Assembly: GCA_029555415.1 (NCBI GenBank)
Contig: JAKPSI010000002.1
Span: forward strand, 81,078 to 145,077
Source of the DNA: Bacteroidota bacterium
GTDB taxonomy: Bacteria; Bacteroidota; Bacteroidia; Chitinophagales; Chitinophagaceae
Length of the DNA: 64,000 bases
Direction: 5' to 3'
Below the pieces are notes generated by a model. It had not been told where the DNA came from, did not search any database, and saw only the letters and a program-made list of their open reading frames with translations. Positions 9,172-20,909 of the stretch are shown in pieces. The translations under genes and the position numbers were made by a program. Position 1 is the stretch's first letter, and each line of letters starts with the position of its first letter.

Positions 9172-12100
9172 ATGAGAAAACAAAAACTCCTGAGATGGCC
9201 GGGCATGCTATGTGCATTGCTGTTAACGGCTACGGTGTTACAGGCGCAGCAAACATTCCCTGAGAATGGTGTTGCTGATCCGCGTCATGGGCATTACGCA
9301 TTTACCCATGCGATCATTGTAAAAGATGCATCGGTCACCCTCAAGAATGCGACCATGGTCATTAAAGACGGAAAGATCGTCGCCGTTGGTACGGACATTG
9401 CGGTGCCTGCGGGCGCTGTGGTGATCGATTGCCAGGGAAAATTCATCTACCCCTCTTTCATTGATATCTATGCTGATTATGGAACCGGTGCGCCGCAAAC
9501 CCGCACAGGTGGTGGCTTTGGCGGCTTTAACCCCGGGCAGCAACCTCAGGTAAGTTCCGCAACAAAAGGCGCATACGGTTGGAATCAGTCGATCAAACCG
9601 GAAGTGGATGCGTATAAAGTTTTTGCAGTGGATGATGCGAAAGCGAAGCCGCTCCGTGAAGCTGGTTTCGGAACGGTACTTTCTCACGTACGGGATGGTA
9701 TCGCACGCGGAACCGGTACAGTAGCCACTTTGGCTACGGAAAAAGAGAACCTCGTCATTCTGAAGGAAAGGGCATCTGCTCATTATTCATTCAACAGAGG
9801 AAGCAGTACACAAAGTTATCCCAGTTCCATGATGGGTATGATCGCATTACTGCGTCAGACCTTCCTGGATGCACAATGGTACAAGAACCGCCCTGCTGAA
9901 GAAGGATTGAACCTCAGTCTGCAGGCCTGGAATGATAACCTGGGCTTGCCTCAGGTCTTTGAAGCCAATGACAAATGGAATAATCTTCGTGCGGACAGGG
10001 TCGGTGATGAATTCGGGATACAATATATCATCAAAGGCGGGCAGAATGATTACCAGCGGATCAGTGACATGAAGGCGACCAATGCCACTTTCATCGTGCC
10101 GCTGAACTTCCCGCAGGCGCAGGACGTAGAAGATCCGAATGACGCGCGTTTCGTTTCGCTCAGCGACCTGAAGCAATGGGAAATGGCCCCTTCCAATGCA
10201 GCAGCATTTGAGAAGGCCGGTATTCCTTTCTGTCTGACGACCGCTGACCTGCGTGATGTAAAACTCTTCTGGACCAACCTCCGCAAATCTTTTGAATACG
10301 GGCTCACCGAGAACAAAGCGTTGGAAGCACTTACCAAAACGCCTGCTTCGTTGCTGGGTATCTATAATCAGGTGGGAAGTCTGGAGCCCGGAAAGATCGC
10401 AAACTTCCTCATTACATCAGGCCCGGTTTTCAGTGAAAAAACGAGTATCTGGCAGAACTGGGTTCAGGGATTGAAATATGTTATCCGTGATGATGCCGCT
10501 GCCAATGCGGCCGGTAATTACCTTCTTACAGTAAATACACCTTCCGGTACAGAAACCTATAATCTGGATGTGAAGAGTGGTTCTGCTCTGACCATGTGGG
10601 GTAAGGATACGCTGAACACCAAATTCAGCAACGACGGGAAAATGGTGAAACTGAATTATGCCCCGATGCCCCGCAGGCAAAGACCTGGTGGCAATCCGGG
10701 CATGCCTGCTGACTCTCTTCGTCAGCGTCCCGGTGGTCCCGGTGGGTTTGGCGGTGGATTTGGTGGCGGTGCGGCTGCTGCTGCATTACCATCAACGGCA
10801 ACAAGACTCAGTGGTATCGACAATGGCAAAGAGTGGAATGGTACCGGTGTGGATTCTTCCGGTAACCTGCTGACCTGGACAGCCGTGTTCGTAAAGGCGC
10901 CGGAGGTGAAGTCGGACAGCATGAAGAAAAAGGATATACCCGATTTCGGCAAAGTGATCTATCCTTTTGAACCATTCGGATGGGAAGAGTCACAGGCGCC
11001 AAAACAGGAAACGATCCTGATCAAAAATGCCACGGTCTGGACCAATGAGAAAGAAGGTGTACTGAAAGAGACTGATGTCCTGATCAAAAATGGCAAGATC
11101 GCGGCCGTAGGTAAGAATTTATCCGATCCTTCCGCACGCGTGATCGATGGTACCGGAAAACATGTGACCCCCGGTGTGATCGATGAACACTCACATATCG
11201 CTGCGGCAGGTATCAATGAAGGTGGTCAGAGTGTGACTTCTGAAGTTCGCATCGCGGATGTACTGAATCCCGATGATATCAATATTTACCGCCAGTTGAG
11301 CGGTGGTGTCACGACCTCCCATATCCTGCACGGCTCAGCCAATGTGATCGGCGGACAAACCCAGCTGATCAAACTGCGCTGGGGAGCGAATGATGAAGGA
11401 CTTAAATTCCGCAATTGGGCCGGACAGATCAAGTTCGCATTGGGTGAGAATGTAAAACGTTCCGCCGCTGCATTGGGGAACAGCTCCAATAATAACCGTT
11501 ATCCGGATACCCGCATGGGTGTTGAACAGGTACTGGTTGATGCCTTCACCCGCGCCAAGGATTACAAGAAAGCCTGGGCTGATTACAATGCGCTGAAAGA
11601 CAAAAAAGGTGTATTCCCGCCCCGACGCGATCTGGAACTGGACGCGTTGGTGGAGATCCTGGATAAAAAGCGATTCATCACTTGTCACTCCTACGTACAA
11701 AGTGAGATCAACAGTGCGATGGAAGTAGCCAACAGGATGGGTTATACCGTGAACACTTTCACGCATATCCTGGAAGGTTACAAAGTGGCCGATAAAATGA
11801 AAGCACATGGTTCAAATGCTTCCACATTCTCCGACTGGTGGGCATATAAGATGGAAGTAGAGGACGCGATCCCTTACAATGCCGCGATCATGCAGAAAGT
11901 TGGTTTGAATGTAGCGATCAATTCAGATGACGCTGAAATGGCCCGCCGCCTGAATCAGGAAGCGGGTAAGATCGTGAAATACGGAGGCGTAACTGAAGAA
12001 GAAGCGCTGAAGATGGTCACGCTCAATCCGGCTAAGATGCTGCATGTTGACGACCGCGTTGGAAGTCTGAAACCCGGCAAGGATGGCGATGTGGTGCTCT

Positions 12101-12369
12101 GGTCCGATCATCCGCTCAGTATCTACGCTAAATCGCTGTATACGATCGTGGATGGTACGATCTATTTCGACAGGCAGAAAGATGAACAAATGCAGGTAAC
12201 AGTGGATGCGGAAAGGAACAGGATCATTCGCAAGATGAACGGAGAAAAACGCAGTGGCGTTCCCGTGATCCCCGCACAAGCCAGTTATCATATCTTGAAT
12301 ACCTGCAGTGACCACGGTCATAGCCATGGTCTGCTTGTTATTGAATCAGATGGACTTTCAAACGAATAA
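9172..12369 (+). CDS. Secreted two-domain amidohydrolase-family protein
   Basis: The 1065-residue exported protein has a signal peptide (MRKQKLLRWPG, hydrophobic core, VLQAQQ). It carries two amidohydrolase-fold halves joined by a Gly/Pro/Arg-rich linker at about residues 500-543. The N-terminal half (40-450) keeps the fold but has DIYADYG where the HxH metal motif should be. The C-terminal half (about 610-1040) has DEHSHI near 670-675, further histidines in FITCHSY and FTHILEG, and INSDDAEM, so it should bind metal. Imidazolonepropionase/prolidase-like enzymes of this group are often found in Bacteroidota periplasm; substrate is unknown. An in-frame extension upstream is possible, but the signal peptide fixes the start. 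The next gene begins 10 bases downstream. Confidence 0.9.
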   Translation: MRKQKLLRWPGMLCALLLTATVLQAQQTFPENGVADPRHGHYAFTHAIIVKDASVTLKNATMVIKDGKIVAVGTDIAVPAGAVVIDCQGKFIYPSFIDIYADYGTGAPQTRTGGGFGGFNPGQQPQVSSATKGAYGWNQSIKPEVDAYKVFAVDDAKAKPLREAGFGTVLSHVRDGIARGTGTVATLATEKENLVILKERASAHYSFNRGSSTQSYPSSMMGMIALLRQTFLDAQWYKNRPAEEGLNLSLQAWNDNLGLPQVFEANDKWNNLRADRVGDEFGIQYIIKGGQNDYQRISDMKATNATFIVPLNFPQAQDVEDPNDARFVSLSDLKQWEMAPSNAAAFEKAGIPFCLTTADLRDVKLFWTNLRKSFEYGLTENKALEALTKTPASLLGIYNQVGSLEPGKIANFLITSGPVFSEKTSIWQNWVQGLKYVIRDDAAANAAGNYLLTVNTPSGTETYNLDVKSGSALTMWGKDTLNTKFSNDGKMVKLNYAPMPRRQRPGGNPGMPADSLRQRPGGPGGFGGGFGGGAAAAALPSTATRLSGIDNGKEWNGTGVDSSGNLLTWTAVFVKAPEVKSDSMKKKDIPDFGKVIYPFEPFGWEESQAPKQETILIKNATVWTNEKEGVLKETDVLIKNGKIAAVGKNLSDPSARVIDGTGKHVTPGVIDEHSHIAAAGINEGGQSVTSEVRIADVLNPDDINIYRQLSGGVTTSHILHGSANVIGGQTQLIKLRWGANDEGLKFRNWAGQIKFALGENVKRSAAALGNSSNNNRYPDTRMGVEQVLVDAFTRAKDYKKAWADYNALKDKKGVFPPRRDLELDALVEILDKKRFITCHSYVQSEINSAMEVANRMGYTVNTFTHILEGYKVADKMKAHGSNASTFSDWWAYKMEVEDAIPYNAAIMQKVGLNVAINSDDAEMARRLNQEAGKIVKYGGVTEEEALKMVTLNPAKMLHVDDRVGSLKPGKDGDVVLWSDHPLSIYAKSLYTIVDGTIYFDRQKDEQMQVTVDAERNRIIRKMNGEKRSGVPVIPAQASYHILNTCSDHGHSHGLLVIESDGLSNE

Positions 12370-12379
12370 ACTCATTGAA

Positions 12380-13699
12380 ATGAAAAAAATACTATTCATA
12401 TTCATGCTCTGCCTGTGCGGTGCCACATACGCTCAGGAAACGGTGCTGCCTACCAAAGCGCACAAGGGTGTTTCTTATATCAAGAACGCCACAATTCATG
12501 TGGGCAACGGAAAGGTCATTGAGAACGGAGTGATCCGTATCGTAGATGGCAAGATCGATGAAGTCGGGTCTGATATCAAAGTGCCCGAAGGCGCGGATGT
12601 AACGGATGCAGGAGGCAAACAGGTATATCCTGGTCTGATCCTGGCCACCAGCAATCTGGGTCTCGTTGAAGTTGGAGCGGTTCGCGCGACAACCGATGTG
12701 CAGGAACTTGGTGATTTCAATCCGAATGTCCGCTCGATCGTTGCCTATAACACCGACAGCAAGATCATCAATACCCTTCGCTCGAATGGTATCCTCCTTG
12801 CGAATATCGTTCCGGAAGGAACACTGCTCGCGGGTTCTTCCTCCGTTGTACAACTCGACGCCTGGAACTGGCAGGACGCTGCTTATAAGACCGATGCAGG
12901 TATGCATCTCTATATGCCCTCTATGATGGCCCGTCCCCGCGGCTTTGGAGGTTTCGCTGGTTTTGGAGGCGGACAGGGAGCCAATTCGGATCCTGTTAAG
13001 GAAGGGCTTGAAAAAGTGGAAGGTATCAAGGGATTCTTCCGTGAAGCCAAAGCATATCTGGCCGAACCAACACATAAAGAAGTGAACCTGAAATTCGAAG
13101 CCACGAAAGGGCTCTTCGACAAGTCACAAAAACTGTATGTACACGCCAATACGACCCGTCAGATATTACTGGCACTGGATTTCGTAAAAGAATTCGGTGT
13201 GGATCTGGTGATCGTTGGCGGCAGTGACAGTTATCAGGTAGCTGATCTGCTGAAACAGCATAATGTTTCTGTCATCCTGCAGCAGCCTCATAGTCTGCCC
13301 ACACTGGATGATGATGATGTGGATCAGCCTTACAAAACAGCTGCCCAGCTGCAAAAGGCCGGGGTGCTGTTCACGATCTCCGATGATGATGCGCAGACCC
13401 GCGGCCGTAATCTGCCCTTTGGTGCAGGTACCGCTGCCGCTTACGGTTTGACAAAAGAAGAAGCGTTACAGGCCATCACACTCAATGCCGCTAAGATCAT
13501 GGGTGTGGCTGATAAAACCGGTACCATTGAAAAAGGTAAGGATGCCAATATCGTGATCAGTGATGGCGATATCCTGGATATGCGCAGCAGCAATGTTACC
13601 GACGCTTTCATACAGGGTCGTAAGATCGATCTGACGGATAAGCATAAATTGCTGAACGACCGTTACCTCAAAAAATATGATCTGAAGAAAGGGTTCTGA
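12380..13699 (+). CDS. Secreted amidohydrolase-family protein lacking the HxH metal motif
   Basis: This 439-residue exported protein (signal peptide MKKILFIFMLCLCGATYAQE) is a single amidohydrolase-fold domain resembling the N-terminal half of its upstream neighbour. The N-terminal beta-sandwich (NATIHVGNGKVIENG) and the C-terminal EEALQAITLNAAKIMG / GTIEKGKDANIVI segments are intact. The strand that normally carries HxH reads PGLILATSNLG, and a glycine/phenylalanine-rich loop (GFGGFAGFGGG) sits near residue 190. A Asp cluster (LDDDDVDQP) near 310 is unusual. It follows the larger protein by 10 bases and ends at a perfect bidirectional terminator. A non-catalytic partner of the upstream protein is inferred; it could also bind metal with other residues. 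Confidence 0.88.
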   Translation: MKKILFIFMLCLCGATYAQETVLPTKAHKGVSYIKNATIHVGNGKVIENGVIRIVDGKIDEVGSDIKVPEGADVTDAGGKQVYPGLILATSNLGLVEVGAVRATTDVQELGDFNPNVRSIVAYNTDSKIINTLRSNGILLANIVPEGTLLAGSSSVVQLDAWNWQDAAYKTDAGMHLYMPSMMARPRGFGGFAGFGGGQGANSDPVKEGLEKVEGIKGFFREAKAYLAEPTHKEVNLKFEATKGLFDKSQKLYVHANTTRQILLALDFVKEFGVDLVIVGGSDSYQVADLLKQHNVSVILQQPHSLPTLDDDDVDQPYKTAAQLQKAGVLFTISDDDAQTRGRNLPFGAGTAAAYGLTKEEALQAITLNAAKIMGVADKTGTIEKGKDANIVISDGDILDMRSSNVTDAFIQGRKIDLTDKHKLLNDRYLKKYDLKKGF

Positions 13700-13716
13700 T
13701 CCTTTTCAGTCACTTC

Positions 13717-13759
13717 AAAAAAAACTGCCATGGCCATACCGGTCATGGCAGTTTTTTTT
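13717..13759. terminator. Bidirectional intrinsic terminator
   Basis: Eight A residues, CTGCCATG, an 11-base loop, CATGGCAG and eight T residues form a perfectly symmetric terminator between the convergent amidohydrolase (+) and potassium channel (-) genes. It can serve both. Confidence 0.93.
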
Positions 13760-13768
13760 AGAAGAACG

Positions 13769-14605
13769 TTAGTGGGCCTCGTGATCTGCGCCTTCATTGA
13801 TCGGCATGCCGCAATGCGGACACTTTTTATCAAGCGGCTGTTTCATTTTTTTATTCTCTTCCAGAAAACCACTGGTGATGATGCCCGCGGGTAATGCCAG
13901 TAACGCTACGCCTGCGATGAGGATGAAGGTCGTGAAAACCTTTCCCAGGATCGTGATCGGCACCATGTCGCCGTAACCGACCGTCGTCAGCGTTACAACA
14001 GCCCACCAGAGCGTATCCGGGATACTCGTGAATTTATCAGGCTGTGATGGATTCTCCGCAAAATAGACCAGACATGCGGCAATGACGATGAGGAAAGTAG
14101 TGAGGATGAAGGCGAGTGATAATTCATTCCATTTCGACTTCAGCACATTCTTCATCAGCTTCGAAGCTTTTGAATATGCGGTCAGTCTGAACAAACGGAA
14201 GAAACGCATCAGCCGGAATATACGGAGCATGCGCAGGTCGAAGCCCACGAATACATGTACATAAAAAGGAAGGATCGCCACCAGATCGATCAGCGCGGCA
14301 GGGGAGATCATGTACTTCAGTCTTCCGTGAATGCTGTGGCTGTAACGCGGATCATGGTTGCTGCTCCATACACGAAGGATGTATTCAATACTGAAGATGA
14401 TGACGGAAACCAGATCGAAATAATGAAAGAAATGTTGTTCTTCGATACTATCGCGGTAGGAGGGCACCGATTCGATCATCACCGCCGCCACGTTCAGGAT
14501 GATGAGCACGATGATGAAACCGTTGATGATCCTGTCCCAGTGCGAATCACCGATGATCTCAGGGTGCAGCAGGCCGTGCACTTTTGCCTTTGTTTTCCGG
14601 TACAT
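13769..14605 (-). CDS. Voltage-gated-type potassium channel with C-terminal zinc-ribbon-like motif
   Basis: The 278-residue protein has the six-helix voltage-gated channel plan: S1 near 28-45, S2 near 63-80, an S4-like segment at about 124-141 (RMLRIFRLMRFFRLFRL, arginine every third or fourth position), a pore helix and TVGYGD selectivity filter at 208-213, and S6 near 222-242. It is a complete single subunit and should form tetramers. After S6 there is no RCK or cyclic-nucleotide domain, only about 30 residues with CPHCGMP and several late histidines (HEAH), suggesting a small metal-binding end. It lies downstream of secA but behind secA's terminator, with its own TATCTTTA promoter-like box about 22 bases upstream of the ATG. 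Confidence 0.94.
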   Translation of the reverse strand: MYRKTKAKVHGLLHPEIIGDSHWDRIINGFIIVLIILNVAAVMIESVPSYRDSIEEQHFFHYFDLVSVIIFSIEYILRVWSSNHDPRYSHSIHGRLKYMISPAALIDLVAILPFYVHVFVGFDLRMLRIFRLMRFFRLFRLTAYSKASKLMKNVLKSKWNELSLAFILTTFLIVIAACLVYFAENPSQPDKFTSIPDTLWWAVVTLTTVGYGDMVPITILGKVFTTFILIAGVALLALPAGIITSGFLEENKKMKQPLDKKCPHCGMPINEGADHEAH

Positions 14606-14647
14606 GCAAGCCGTTTTGGTGTACTTAAAGATAGCAGAATTACAGGC

Positions 14648-14691
14648 AAAAAAAATCCCGGCGTTCAGGCAGTAACGCCTGAAGCCGGGAT
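14648..14691 (-). terminator. Intrinsic terminator of secA
   Basis: On the minus strand ATCCCGGC, a bulge and a further 7-bp GCCTGAA/TTCAGGC stem close on a 6-base loop and are followed by a run of eight T residues, about 25 bases after the secA stop codon. Confidence 0.9.
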
Positions 14692-14716
14692 CGTATCGTT
14701 GTTTTCAGGAGCGCGC

Positions 14717-18046
<3,330 letters not shown>

Positions 18047-18152
18047 AAAATGAGTGTTAGTGGGTATTCCCTTTTTTTCTGATTTTCAGGACTTTTACCC
18101 GGTCAAAAAAAGTGCTACAAATAATTGTAAGCCAATTTGACAGGAAAGGCTG

Positions 18153-18160
18153 CAAATATA
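18153..18160 (-). promoter_or_regulatory. Promoter -7 element TATATTTG of secA
   Basis: On the minus strand TATATTTG exactly matches TAnnTTTG, about 107 bases upstream of the secA ATG. No clear -33 TTTG was found. The leader of about 100 bases contains an A/T-rich tract but no strong hairpin by eye. Confidence 0.5.
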
Positions 18161-18282
18161 CGTAATCGGAAAATAAGCATACCAGCCGTCTAAGTACTTA
18201 ATACCATATACTTTGTACTGGTAATTAGCACTTTATTAACGTACCTTTCTGTCAAAACCTGTATTAACCTGAAAACCTTATT

Positions 18283-18978
18283 ATGAACCGTCTTCTTTTC
18301 GCCGGAGCGCTGTCTGTATCAGTCCTTCTTTTTGCCTGCACCAGTAACGAGATCGCCAACAGCAAGGATGTGAATCCGGATGCTGTTTACTTCGATTACC
18401 AGGTAGATGGCAGTGAGCAGAATACCTATGTAACCGTGAAACTGCAGTATCGTTTCGGAGGTCCCAACGGTACGACCCTTGTGTTGCAAGAGCCCAGCCA
18501 TGTGAAGCTGGACGGTGATACACTGAAGGTGGACAGTTCCCGGATGCTGGGTGCATATTATGAAGACCAGCAATTTTCAAAATCCTTTGCAGGTGAGCAT
18601 ACCATCGAATTCACCGACCTGAATAAGAAACAATACACTGAAAAATTCAGCTGGGAACCCATGTTCATCTCGGGCAAGCTCCCGCTGAAAATGAAAAAAG
18701 AAGACCTGCTCATTGAGCTTACAGGGGTAAAAGCCGGCGATCTGGTGAGGGTAGTGGTCAATGATACTTCCAGGGCCAGCGAAGGCATCAACCGGGTGGA
18801 TACGCTGAAAACAAATACGATCCTGATCAGTAAGGCCGACCTGGAACCGATGGTTGCCGGTCCGCTGAATGTGGAACTGTACAAGGAGTCAGAAGGGCCA
18901 CTGAAACACGCTACCCCGGAAGGAGGCAGGCTCCTGATGAATTACGCCATCCGCCGCCAGATCAGCCTGAAAAACTAG
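18283..18978 (+). CDS. Lipoprotein of unknown function
   Basis: This 231-residue protein has a lipoprotein signal (MNRLLFAGALSVSVLLFACTS, lipidated Cys19). The rest is rich in short beta-type segments such as YVTVKLQYRFGG, DTLKVDSSRM and GEHTIEFTDLNKKQ, and appears to form one or two beta-sandwich domains. I do not recognise a family. It is monocistronic, lies between secA (divergent) and atpG, and has an ATACTTTG box about 75 bases upstream that resembles a promoter -7 element. An outer- or inner-membrane anchored periplasmic location is inferred. Confidence 0.8.
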   Translation: MNRLLFAGALSVSVLLFACTSNEIANSKDVNPDAVYFDYQVDGSEQNTYVTVKLQYRFGGPNGTTLVLQEPSHVKLDGDTLKVDSSRMLGAYYEDQQFSKSFAGEHTIEFTDLNKKQYTEKFSWEPMFISGKLPLKMKKEDLLIELTGVKAGDLVRVVVNDTSRASEGINRVDTLKTNTILISKADLEPMVAGPLNVELYKESEGPLKHATPEGGRLLMNYAIRRQISLKN

Positions 18979-19059
18979 CCTGATCCAGAGGCTTTTAGCT
19001 GTTGTACACCGGCAGTCCTTTATTTTCCACATGGCTATGGAATTTCGATGCCGGGGCGC

Positions 19060-19067
19060 TACCTTTG
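19060..19067 (+). promoter_or_regulatory. Promoter -7 element TACCTTTG of atpG, within an inverted repeat
   Basis: TACCTTTG matches TAnnTTTG exactly, 43 bases upstream of the atpG ATG. It is enclosed by GGGCGC (left) and GCGCCC (right), a 6-bp inverted repeat centred on the element. Confidence 0.6.
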
Positions 19068-19109
19068 CGCCCTGTTTAGGGAGGTCATAAAACACCCGGA
19101 AAAATCACT

Positions 19110-19988
19110 ATGGCAGGTCAATTAAAAGAAGTACGTAACCGGATCAAATCCGTTCAAAGCACCCAGCAGATCACGAAAGCGATGAAAATGGTAAGTGCGG
19201 CCAAATTGCGCCGTGCCCAGGACTCCATCATCCAGATGCGTCCTTATGCCAAAAAGCTTCAGGAATTGCTGAGCAATATCGTGAGCAACGGTGAAACCGG
19301 CGATATGTCACTGGCCGCTGAACGTACGGTTGAAAATGTACTGATGATCGTGATCACAAGTGACCGCGGTCTTTGCGGTGCATTCAATGCCAACGTGATC
19401 AAGGCAGCCAAAGCATCGATCGCTGAGAAATACAGCGCGCAGCAGCAGAAAGGCAAAGTGACCATCTGGGCCATTGGTAAAAAAGGATACGAACACTTCA
19501 TCAAGAATAAATACAATACGGACGACCGTTTCAAGGATATTTTCCTGAAACTGAGTTTTGAAGGGGTTCAGCAGGCTGCACAGGCTGCCATGAAAGCCTT
19601 TGAGAACAAGGAATTTGATGTGGTGGAACTCGTGTACAGCCAGTTCAAGAACGCGGCCACGCAGAAATTCGAAGTGGAAAGATTCCTCCCGATCCCGAAA
19701 ACAGCGAAAGTGGCAGGTGCTTCTACCGCTGATTTCATCTACGATCCGGCCCGCGAAGGTCTGATCGCAGAACTCATGCCCAAGATCCTCAACACCCAAT
19801 TATACAAAGCGGTACTGGATTCCAATGCGTCTGAGCATGGTGCCCGTATGACCGCGATGGATAAAGCGAGCGAGAACGCTAATGAAATGCTCCGCGCGCT
19901 GAAGATCTCCTACAACAGGGCCCGCCAGGCTGCCATCACGACCGAATTGACAGAGATCGTGTCCGGTGCCGCGGCATTACAGGGATAA
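19110..19988 (+). CDS. atpG: F1F0 ATP synthase gamma subunit
   Basis: This 292-residue protein is the central rotor stalk of F1. The N-terminal coiled-coil helix with the signature RNRIKSVQSTQQITKAMKMVSAAKLRRAQ-type sequence (residues 9-37, quoted in part) and the C-terminal helix SENANEMLRALKISYNRARQAAITTELTEI-type sequence (near 252-281) are both present, and the Rossmann-like middle begins at VLMIVITSDRGLCG. Length is normal. No other atp gene adjoins it: the lipoprotein gene is upstream and scpB downstream. This gene is therefore detached from the main atp operon and has its own promoter at 19060-19067. Confidence 0.97.
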   Translation: MAGQLKEVRNRIKSVQSTQQITKAMKMVSAAKLRRAQDSIIQMRPYAKKLQELLSNIVSNGETGDMSLAAERTVENVLMIVITSDRGLCGAFNANVIKAAKASIAEKYSAQQQKGKVTIWAIGKKGYEHFIKNKYNTDDRFKDIFLKLSFEGVQQAAQAAMKAFENKEFDVVELVYSQFKNAATQKFEVERFLPIPKTAKVAGASTADFIYDPAREGLIAELMPKILNTQLYKAVLDSNASEHGARMTAMDKASENANEMLRALKISYNRARQAAITTELTEIVSGAAALQG

Positions 19989-20003
19989 ACAGGAGAACAG
20001 GGT

Positions 20004-20035
20004 GGGTAAAAATATGTGTAAATGTTTTTTTACCC
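20004..20035 (+). terminator. Possible atpG terminator hairpin
   Basis: GGGTAAAAA and TTTTTACCC can form a 9-bp stem around a 14-base loop just after the atpG stop. The T run lies inside the stem and not after it, so termination is uncertain. Confidence 0.4.
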
Positions 20036-20087
20036 GCTAACCTGAATTACAGCATATTTGTCTTCACGCCAATCCGCAAATGAAACA

Positions 20088-20831
20088 ATGGAAATAACGA
20101 ATCTCATTCCCCATATTGAAGCACTCGTATTCGCGAGTGATAAACCTTTGACCGCACTGGACCTGACGGAACTGGTGAACAATGCATTTGGATTCATGGA
20201 AGATAAGGTAACGCTCGACCAGGTGGAAGCTTCACTGGAAGGGATCGTTGAAAAATACAGCGCCGATTTTTATCCTTTCGAAATGAGGCAAAGTGGCGGT
20301 GGCTGGCAATTCCTGACCAGAAAAGAATACCACAAGACCGTTGCTCAACTGAACGGCGATAAATTCCTGAAACGTCTTTCCTCCGCAGCGCTCGAAACCC
20401 TGGCCATCATCGCTTACAAGCAACCGGTGACCAAAGGTGAGATCGAAGCGATCCGTGGTGTGAGTTCCGATTATGCGGTACAGAAACTGCTGGAGAAAGA
20501 ACTCATCCTCATCAGCGGCAGGAATGAGAAAGCGGTAGGACAACCCCTGCTGTATTCCACATCCAAGAATTTCATGGATTATTTCGGCATCAACTCAGCC
20601 GATGATCTGCCACGTATCAAGGAAGTACTGGCAGAACAACTGGTGGAACCGACTTACATCAGCGAAACACATGCGGAAGACGGTACCGTGCTGGATCAGC
20701 CTGATGAAGAACCTGTAGCAGAAGCGGAAGAAACAACGGTTTCAACTGAAGCAGAAGCTGAAGGCCTCACGGTAACACAGGAAGGCGAACTGATCGTGAA
20801 CAACGATGGTCCCACTGAAGAAGAGAACTGA
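20088..20831 (+). CDS. scpB: Segregation and condensation protein ScpB
   Basis: This 247-residue protein is the winged-helix kleisin-interacting subunit of the SMC-ScpAB condensin. Family segments are EALVFASDKPLT near 10-21, GGGWQFLTRKEY near 67-78, LSSAALETLAIIAYKQPVTK near 94-113 and the EIEAIRGVSSDYAVQKLLEK-type helix after it. From about residue 190 the chain becomes a Glu/Ala/Thr-rich acidic tail absent from short ScpB proteins. I chose the ATG at 20088 over a TTG ten codons upstream, since family homology starts there. scpA is not adjacent. A hairpin separates it from lysA. Confidence 0.94.
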   Translation: MEITNLIPHIEALVFASDKPLTALDLTELVNNAFGFMEDKVTLDQVEASLEGIVEKYSADFYPFEMRQSGGGWQFLTRKEYHKTVAQLNGDKFLKRLSSAALETLAIIAYKQPVTKGEIEAIRGVSSDYAVQKLLEKELILISGRNEKAVGQPLLYSTSKNFMDYFGINSADDLPRIKEVLAEQLVEPTYISETHAEDGTVLDQPDEEPVAEAEETTVSTEAEAEGLTVTQEGELIVNNDGPTEEEN

Positions 20832-20853
20832 TATGACTTTCCGGTAATAAGTC

Positions 20854-20886
20854 CATGCCGTCCCGACCCCGAGTCAGGACGGCATG
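20854..20886 (+). terminator. 10-bp hairpin between scpB and lysA
   Basis: CATGCCGTCC and GGACGGCATG form a perfect 10-bp stem with a 13-base loop that can pair further (GAC/GTC). It starts 23 bases after the scpB stop. Only a weak T-rich stretch follows (TCTGTTTATAG), so read-through into lysA is possible. Confidence 0.6.
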
Positions 20887-20909
20887 TCTGTTTATAGTAA
20901 ATTCGCAAC

